A stretch of 64,000 nucleotides of DNA from Tetragonia tetragonoides. Taxonomy: Eukaryota; Streptophyta; Magnoliopsida; Caryophyllales; Aizoaceae. This document shows positions 57,701-64,000 of this stretch, piece by piece. Numbering within the stretch: position 1 is the first letter of the stretch; the number at the start of each line of letters is the position of its first letter. A program made the position numbers and the translations under genes. The stretch covers positions 22,709,307 to 22,773,306 of the forward strand of contig CM076139.1 in the NCBI GenBank assembly GCA_038025085.1, in the 5' to 3' direction. The notes beneath the pieces were generated by a model. The model was not told where the DNA came from. It searched no databases and worked only from the letters and a program-made list of their open reading frames with translations.

Positions 57701-60283
57701 CTGGACAAAACAAATAAATAAGGGAATCATTTTTGGGGAGGTAACAGTGGGCCTAATCTTACCTCATCCATAGTGGGTGAGCTGATATCATTGGTTTCCA
57801 CCTCATTCCCGATCGACTAGGGAGTGAGGTGCCACCCTGGTTAACACTGTGAACTAAGAGCTCAGGGGCTGCAATGACCTTTATTTGACCAAGCGCGAGT
57901 TTCTTGCAACTTTACCTACCCCTCTTTTCTCGGACCCTTGTTTGAAAGTGGAACAATCTAAAAGAAGTAAGAAAAGAAGTTTGTATTGTCTGAGTAATAT
58001 GTTCTTTCTGTTGTGTGAAAATTTGCAGAGTGAAGTTTATCCAACCCTTCTTCTATTCCCAGCAAAGACGAAGACTGCTATCTCTTACGAAGGAAATATG
58101 ATGGTTACGGACGTTATAAAATTTATAGCTAACCATGGGAGTACTTCTCAACATCTTGCCAAGCAGAAAGGTATGTATAGTTTATTTTTTATTTTGCATC
58201 TGATCCTGTTTTTGTTCGTCGGTTTCTGATTCTAACCTTACTCAAGATCTTCTATACATACTGGCTATTTTGTCTACATGGCCGTGCTATAATTCGTAGT
58301 TCTGATTGGAGTTTTATTGCTTGCTCCCTGAGGAGCCATTGATTCTTCAAAACCGTTGTGTGTGCCACTCCCTTGACAACTGCCTTGGAGTTGAAGTGCT
58401 GTTTTATTATGGAGGGTGACAAGTCTCCAACCCTCCATTCCCTTGATGGTATGTTACGGTTCTTTTCCCGGGCTGTTGAACAGAGGCATGGCATCAATTG
58501 CCTTAAGCAACAGCACCCCACAAACAACAGACACTTTTCCGACTCCGACATTCATACCGTGCTGTTTTAATTAGCCATACAACAGAGTGAGTGACTGATC
58601 CAAGGTCTAGATTCGAAGAAATGTAGGATATCATCTTAAACACCCATTTACTAGCCCACCTTCCACCAAACAATCCTTATGTCATCAGCCGTTCTAACAG
58701 TACATGGACCAACATTCCTATGAGAGAATTAGTCCAACAGATGACAATGGAAGCCATAATGTCCAACCTATTTTGGAGGATAGCCCCACTGCCAGCCCTC
58801 ACTGATCTATTACGTAGCCATAATATGCAGACATGCACGCAGCCAACCCTGGCATTGAAGTCTTGAACACTCCCTTATTGGAGAACAATCTCTGGTGTAA
58901 GGTCTCATATGCTCTGCAACCGGCTTCTGAGATTCCTCTTTCAGTCTTTCTTTGTCAACATGTACCTCTTCTGATAAACCAGAACCTTAATCTTCATTCG
59001 ATTGAAAGAAAAGATCCAAGTTGCAAAAGCTGTTTAGTGTTCAACTCTTACCTCTTATTAGTCCTCATCTGCCAGCTAGGTACTACAAATCTCTGGTAAA
59101 ACATGAAATTGTGATGTTATGTTGAACTTTGTTTCTTAAACTTGATCTGCTTCTGGCCTAAATTGGAAACTTCATTTATTCTTGTTGGTCTTATCCTTAA
59201 AAATCTATTAAAAGGCTATGAAGCAGATGTGATTTCGTCCTTACGCGCATTGTTTTCTCATAGGAACATTATAGACTGATGATGGATTAGGGGGTGAGGG
59301 GTGGGAGGAGAAAGAAAAGGTTGAGTTTTGTGGACTAAGAATTTGAAATAGTGTGGGTTTTGGAATTAATTTGAAATTACCATGTCATAGGCTTTTTAGA
59401 ATTCCTGAGGATTTGGCCCAAATTCAGGTTTCAAATTCTTTGTGCATCCAAACACTGGAATTGGACCAAATATGTGATTTCAAATCAAAATAATTGAATC
59501 CAAACAAGCTGTAAACTTGTTCTGGCCTAAATTGGAAAGTTCATTTATTCTTGTTGGTCTCATCCTTAAAAATGTAATAAAAACCTATGAAGCAGATATG
59601 ATTTCATCCTCATGCGCATTGTTTTTTTTATAGGTACATTATGGACTGATGAGGAAGAGAGACACAAACATGACAACAAACTCAAAGATGCATTAATGAG
59701 TAGAGGTAACAAGGAAACTGCAAATGAGAAGGATCAGCAATTTGGATCCCTTTCGGAAGATAAAAAATTACCAAATGTATTTATGTCCAAGCTTAATGAA
59801 CAAGTAGCACGGAGCATTGATGTTGGCTTGTTTCTCGCTGCCACCAATGTTCATGGATTAAATCCATTCAATGAAGCCAGAATCCTCATAGTGGCTGCGG
59901 ATAATGGTTTGGAGTTTCAAGGGCTGATAGTTAACAAGCCTATCAGCTGGGATTCTGTATCTGAATTTCAAGATGTTGAACTGCTGAAAGAGGCTCCACT
60001 TTCATTTGGGGGGCCAGTAATACATGAAGGGTTGCCTCTTGCTTCCTTAACCAAGAGTCTTTCTAACGATAATTATCCACAAGTTGTACCTGGTGTCTAT
60101 TTTGTCGATCAATTGGCAACAATCAAAGTACTTGAGCAGATTAAGGCAGGGAATCAATCTGCTACAGATTATTGGTTCTTCTGGGGCTACTCAGGGTGGA
60201 CCCGGGACCAGCTTCTTGGTGAGATAGCTGGAGGAGCATGGAGTCTCCATGAGGCGAACTTAGAAGGCCTGCAGTGGCCATGA
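48054..60283 (+). CDS. Secretory thioredoxin-like protein with C-terminal UPF0301/AlgH (DUF179) domain, At3g19780-like
   Basis: Eight coding exons: 48054-48246, 49143-49535, 53562-53635, 53734-54129, 54556-55882, 57319-57413, 58029-58170, 59634-60283. They total 3,270 nt and join in phase to 1,089 residues. A signal peptide (about 1-24, hydrophobic TVIAVLLLTLTSINA) points to the ER or secretory pathway. A first thioredoxin-like unit has WCGES across the exon 1/2 join (residues 65-69). A second CXXC, GCPDC, lies near 326-329. A third thioredoxin unit has WCGFC near 757-761. The UPF0301 domain spans about 935-1080 (GLIVNKP, SFGGPV, GYSGWTRDQL, AGGAWSL). The order matches, as I recall, Arabidopsis At3g19780. 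Redox activity is inferred from the CXXC motifs; the AlgH domain role is unknown. The exon 4 donor appears to be GC. An in-phase alternative would end exon 4 at 54120. The TTG six bases before the ATG is not a plausible start. Confidence 0.92.
48713..48773. repeat. (TA)n then T-run in intron 1
   Basis: About 17 TA units followed by about 24 T. The T-run probably is the A tail of the adjoining minus-strand SINE. Confidence 0.95.
48774..48846 (-). mobile_element. SINE fragment in intron 1
   Basis: On the minus strand GAGCTGGTAAGGCCTCTGG and the following AGGTCACTAGCTGGGCCC resemble the tRNA-like head of the SINE at 56716-56868. A T-run on its left would be the A tail. Confidence 0.5.
50655..50805 (+). 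mobile_element. tRNA-derived SINE in intron 2
   Basis: Box-A-like GGCAATAAGTGGTAAGGCC, box-B-like TAGTTTGACTCC, then the tail TTAACTTCAGGGCCC, ATGGACATCCATGTTATC and A-rich end. The same tail recurs at 51140-51213 and 56716-56790. Confidence 0.65.
51073..51213 (+). mobile_element. 5'-truncated SINE in intron 2
   Basis: The tail TTAACTTCAAGGCCCATGGG, GGACACCCATGTTATC and an A-run is shared with the other SINE copies. AGATCAATA occurs at 51064-51072 and 51214-51222 and may be the target duplication, although the first 60 bp of the insert do not look like a SINE head. Confidence 0.55.
51891..52620 (-). mobile_element. LINE 3' fragment in intron 2, antisense to the gene
   Basis: Minus strand. 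FKELAFVWTLERQINTNDK leads into a zinc-binding stretch that, after a frame change, contains CALCGPSSESCSHVFFHC (about 52460-52400). An untranslated region follows, ending in an A tail seen as the T-run 51891-51918. This is the typical C-terminal end of plant LINE ORF2. No duplication was found. Confidence 0.75.
54130..54555 (+). other. Probable GC-AG intron (intron 4)
   Basis: The exon ends ATGGAG and the intron starts GCAAGT, an otherwise ideal donor with C for T. The acceptor AATGCAG ends at 54555. Phase is kept on both sides. A poorer GT donor nine bases earlier (CCT|GTAATG) is also in phase. Confidence 0.65.
56716..56868 (-). mobile_element. Full-length tRNA-derived SINE in intron 5
   Basis: Minus strand: box A TAGCTCAGTTGGTAAG (56861-56846), box B AGTTCGAGTCC (56817-56807), then the tail TTAACTTCAGGGCCCATGGG, GGATACCCAAGTTATCC and an A-run. 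It lacks the rest of a tRNA cloverleaf, so it is a SINE and not a tRNA gene. Confidence 0.8.
59140..59653 (+). repeat. Duplicated 3' end of intron 7 plus first bases of exon 8
   Basis: Two copies, 59140-59286 and 59516-59653, share TCTGGCCTAAATTGGAAA, TCTTGTTGGTCT, TATGAAGCAGAT and ATAGG(A/T)ACATTAT, including a splice acceptor and about 20 exon bases. In the first copy the exon part is mutated to an early TAG. The spacer (59287-59515) is AT-rich and MITE-like. Confidence 0.85.
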
Positions 60284-60900
60284 AATCTAGAACCATGCAC
60301 AACATAATTAAGATTTGAATCTTCTAAGGGGGAGCAGTCAAGTTCGGGATGAATTCTGTGACACCTGAATCAAGTGGTGGGCCTTTTGGTTGGCTGCGCA
60401 TCGTGTAATACTGAGGTGACTTGATGTTGTTGAGTTGCTTTCCCCTTGGTACCTTCTGCACTTGTTTTGCGCTACATGTACATTGTTACGTCCTAATGGC
60501 AAGGTATGGAACTTGAATACTACAGCTACATAGGAGGGGTTGATGTAAATTGTAGTGTTCATATAGGTTTATGAGCTTGCCCACCGTTTGAGCTAGTTAG
60601 CTAGTTTTTTTACACACAGTCCTGTCTCGTACATCCATAACTCTCCATCCTGTTAACCTTTACCTAGATTATAATGTATGGTAGGCCAAGTTCTTGGCTT
60701 TTGATGCTGGTTGAAGTTATCGAATTCTTCTATCTGGATGATTTAGATGAAATTCCATCTATAGATTCTCACAATTAGTGATCAAAATTACCAAACATAA
60801 TTTTTTTTGGCGGCAAAGCCAAGTAGCATGAATGTCAGCCTAATCAGATTGCTTGCACATCGTTGTGTTCAAACTCATGGTGTTGGCTACGGAGCCTGCG
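60284..60900 (+). other. 3' UTR and downstream flank of the thioredoxin/AlgH gene
   Basis: No coding sequence. Transcript end probably lies within the first few hundred bases, but no decisive polyadenylation signal was seen. Confidence 0.45.
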
Positions 60901-60924
60901 GTAAACAAGTTGGATCAGGGTAAC

Positions 60925-61044
60925 AAAAGGTCTCCTATGAGGCCGCTTCAAGGTGAGGTACCCTCTATAGCCAAGCATGACATAAGCATGACGTCATGCT
61001 TGTTATAGGGGGCCTCACCTTGAGGCCGTCTCATACGAGTTTTT
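60925..61044. repeat. Foldback (MITE-like) element
   Basis: Arms of about 45 bp share TATGAG and TCAAGGTGAGG in inverted orientation. The centre is the perfect palindrome AAGCATGACGTCATGCTT (60983-61000). Confidence 0.85.
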
Positions 61045-62169
61045 GTGAAACCGATATTTGTAATATCCAACCTTGTTGGATGAAATTGAAGTCTCACTGT
61101 CAAGCTTAATGGTCTTGTTAAATATTCCATAACTAACACAAAGAAAGATGAAGAAATGGAGTCTCCTTGCCTTAAACCTTTCTTCCTCCAAATCTCCCAT
61201 TATGACACCCATTTATGCTGAATAAGAAACTAGTAGAGGAGATGCAAGTTATTACCTATCTAACGGATTTAGGGGAACTTTCATGCCAGCAGGAAGTTCC
61301 TTATCAAATTTTCAATCAAATGCATGTAATCTTAATAATTAGCAAGATTTGCACTTGATAGAATGGGATATTAATATATAAAACAACAAAGGTCACACAA
61401 GCTCGCTCCTATCACTGTGTAGTTTGGCTGCACAAATCACCGACTTTGAAAATAAGCTGCCTAGACCCCTAACGTTTTAATTTTGGCCATGTAAATCCCT
61501 TGCATGGTTAAAAAGGAGAAGAATGAAATGGTACACACATGGCCGTGTCGTCCGACCCTTCTATGTCCAACACAATTTTTTTCTTGTGCTTTTCTATAAT
61601 AATGAAGTAATCCAAATTATCAGACAACCTTATGTAGTATATTGAAACCCTCATCAATGTATCCGCTCTATCTGATTTTCAATAAAGACTATGTAGAAAA
61701 AAAATGATAAAAAACATTAACACTATTAAGATTGCAAAATCTAAAGCTCGTAGCTCTATTAACTACATGAAAAATATAATGAGTGAATATTTTGTATGTA
61801 CATAAAAAGGCTAGGAAAGCACAGTTGTCTGCATGTATATTACAATAATTTTATAATCTCATGCATCAATAGAGTTTAATCGAGTTCAAATTCCATTCTC
61901 AATAGCATATATTTCAACGGAAGTTATAATTTTTTTTCAAAATTATAGTCCATGATAGTAATAATAATAATATATAGAATATGTAGATTTTTCAAAATTC
62001 ATTTCTTCCTTTTTTAAATATAATATTTTCTCACGTAAGCACACAATGTCAAACTACTACAAGGAATATACCTTTTATATGCCAAAATTATGTTCATATG
62101 CAAAATTTTGTAAGTGAAAATTTGTAAAAGAGTTGTTTATTTCCCAAAAAGTTGTCATTTAATGTAGAC
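61045..62169. other. Intergenic, no gene seen
   Basis: AT-rich with scattered stops in all frames. No domain or structured repeat recognised. Confidence 0.5.
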
Positions 62170-62680
62170 TTTTTTGCCAAAAATCACCAGACCCAGGTTT
62201 TTATAAAACCAGTTAGTTTTTTTTTGAAACAATCACCTAATAACATGTTTTCGTTTTGCACTATCCACCTTTACTCATTTCTGCCTAATTTTTGACCTGT
62301 TTGGTCCAACATACCCTCAAGTGCAAAGGAATAGGTCACTGGTCATGTATACCTCCCGCCTACTTACCCACATCTACTTTTATTTACCCCTTAACCACAG
62401 TTACCTGCTTACCTACTTACCTCAATCCCCGTTGCTCCAAATTTTTCTTTTGCCCCCTTGATAAAAAAACAGTTGTTGGGAAGTGGGGAGGTATAAATGA
62501 CCACTTCTCTTGCACGTAAGGGTACGTTGAACCAAACTGGTCAAACATTAAACGGATACGACAAAAGGTGGTTAGTGAAAAACAGAAATATTTTATCAGG
62601 TGGTTGTTTGATAAAAGATTTTTTAATTTAATTTTATATAAAACAGGGGTCTTATTAGGTGCGTTATGGCGAAAAATTCT
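62170..62680. repeat. Large foldback element, arms of about 240 bp
   Basis: The left arm (about 62170-62420) and the complement of the right arm (about 62440-62680) align along their length. Shared blocks include GACC(T/A)GTTTGGT(C/T)CAAC, a GTACCCT-like block, GGTCA...TATACCTCCC and a CACCTTT block. Arms differ at many positions, so it is old. Confidence 0.8.
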
Positions 62681-64000
62681 TTCATGTATTTCAACTTTTG
62701 AGTTAAGTTTAATCTCACTGTCATTTTTGACTAGATATATGCCCCGTGCGATGCACGTGCTTGTTAATAAAGTGGTTGTCCTCTTTTAAGTATCGTTGTT
62801 GTAGATGTTCGTATTTAAATTTGACAATCAATTTGTGAGAAAACTACTTATTCAAAATAATAATAAAAATATATTATTTCTTGGGTTCGTTTTGAAAAGT
62901 ATTTTCATTATGTGTAATTTTCAAATTCTCCAGTTTATGAGAAAATAATGATCGATGTTCGAGTTCGAGAATTGAAAACGACACTTAAAACAAAAGATAA
63001 TGTGCACTAAATTTGAAAGCATTATTAATTAAACATAAAGAGTATACATTGAATTTGATATCGTTATTAATGAAGTATTGAAAAGTCAATTAATGTTGCA
63101 TTTAATTCTTTGACCCAATGATGTGGCATCCAATGTGGCGCTTATGTGTATGTCACGTGTCGATGTAGCAACGTGCATGATCTACTTTTATATATATACC
63201 TGTTTTTGTCCCGAACGATGCCCTGGATTAGTTTTTTTAATATGTTGTCTATTCTTTTAGGTGTTATAGTAGGTGTCTTAATTATAGGGATGGTATAGTC
63301 ATTTGATCAAGGTCCTTTCTCTCTTGTGTTTTTAAAGGAAGTAAGTAAATGTTCTAGTTAAAAAAGTTTTGATACTCAATTATCTATTTTGGTGACAATT
63401 TAGCTAACAGATTAATCATACAATGAAAGCAACGAATGACATAACAACATACATGACAATGCAATGGTGATATAAAGGTCACATGACAAATATAACAAAT
63501 ACCTTATAGAAGTGCCACATGACTAGGAGAAACTGTGTAGTGTATTTGTTTTATAACTTTTACCGAATATTATATAGTCATATATAGGATATATATATAT
63601 ATATATATCTCATTTTGAAGTATTTTGCGAACCTCATCCAATGAAGTAAGAATTATAATTTATATAGTTGCGTAACAAAAGTTATTTGATTTTATAACTT
63701 GAACAATATGATAATAATTATGTTGTTGTGTATTTATTAAGTGAACTTAATGCTTGACACACTTGCATGAGCGGCTTACATGTCATTACCATACGAATTT
63801 AGGGGCTTAGGCATTCCATGTGTCAATCTCAAATGTGCCACGTGATAAGTCTTAGGAGGACTGAATTGTGTTTTAATAGTAATGTAAGGTATTAGTTGTC
63901 AAAACTAAATGAATTTCATCTCATTAATTTTCTTTTGAAATGAAATTTTATCTCATTAAAACAATCCAAAAAGCAATAAATAAATAAAAAATTGGATGTT
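62681..64000. other. Intergenic, no gene seen
   Basis: AT-rich. CCCCGTGCGATGCACGTG near 62742 is a GC-rich repeat-like motif of the kind often seen near plant transposon ends. A (TA)n tract lies near 63588-63608. Confidence 0.5.

Noticed and set aside
58252..58551. 99-codon minus-strand ORF in intron 7
   Set aside because: No recognisable domain and overlapped by an equally open plus-strand ORF.

Overview
This is a plant nuclear window from a core eudicot. Two spliced host genes sit among retrotransposons, LINEs, SINEs and MITEs. The evidence is spliced genes with GT-AG introns, LTR elements primed by plant tRNAs (Asp, Arg, initiator Met), tRNA-derived SINEs, hAT-type MITEs and long AT-rich spacers. 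A Caryophyllales origin is only a weak impression from the foldback repeats. There are no organellar or bacterial features.

Region 1 (1-27,000) is a nested retrotransposon block. The oldest layer is a minus-strand Ty3/gypsy Tat-type element, called B here: 5' LTR at 20105-21594, tRNA-Arg primer site at 20085-20103, then gag, protease and the start of RT running leftward. B is broken three times. A Tekay/Del-like element (A: pol remnant 3-1841, 2.9-kb LTR 2118-5005) cuts its RT. A complete non-autonomous Athila-type element (D: 8064-15249, 795-aa gag-protease ORF, no pol) cuts its gag. A 5'-truncated LINE (15902-19174) cuts its leader. A second Tat-type gag (C) and leader/LTR-like sequence fill about 21,600-27,000.

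Region 2 (27,000-36,000) holds a spacer with (TA)n tracts and a copia LTR/gag fragment, then an F-box gene. The proposed F-box gene has a non-coding first exon near 29,941-30,048, a roughly 5-kb 5'-UTR intron carrying LINE and SINE debris, and a single coding exon at 35115-35864.

Region 3 (36,000-47,930) is transposon spacer: a hAT-type MITE (36493-37210), a near-complete but decayed minus-strand Ty1/copia element with unusual TA...TA LTR ends and a perfect TSD (37986-42071), a MITE with an (AAT)n/(ATT)n core (43112-43811), and a small non-autonomous LTR element with a perfect TSD (43989-47697) that appears to split another MITE.

Region 4 (48,054-60,283) is the best-supported host gene: eight exons that join in phase to 1,089 residues. 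The product is a secretory-pathway protein with thioredoxin-like segments (WCGES, GCPDC, WCGFC) and a C-terminal UPF0301/AlgH (DUF179) domain. Its introns hold several SINEs and a LINE fragment. One intron is probably GC-AG, and the start of the last exon with its splice acceptor is duplicated upstream.

Region 5 (60,284-64,000) is the 3' UTR followed by AT-rich spacer with two foldback elements.

Most of the DNA is decaying transposon sequence. I found no clearly new molecular system. The most informative signals are the layered insertions, the intact gag-protease ORF in an element without pol, the orphan ORF in the small LTR element, the minimal AUG-stop uORF of the F-box gene, and the splice-site duplication.
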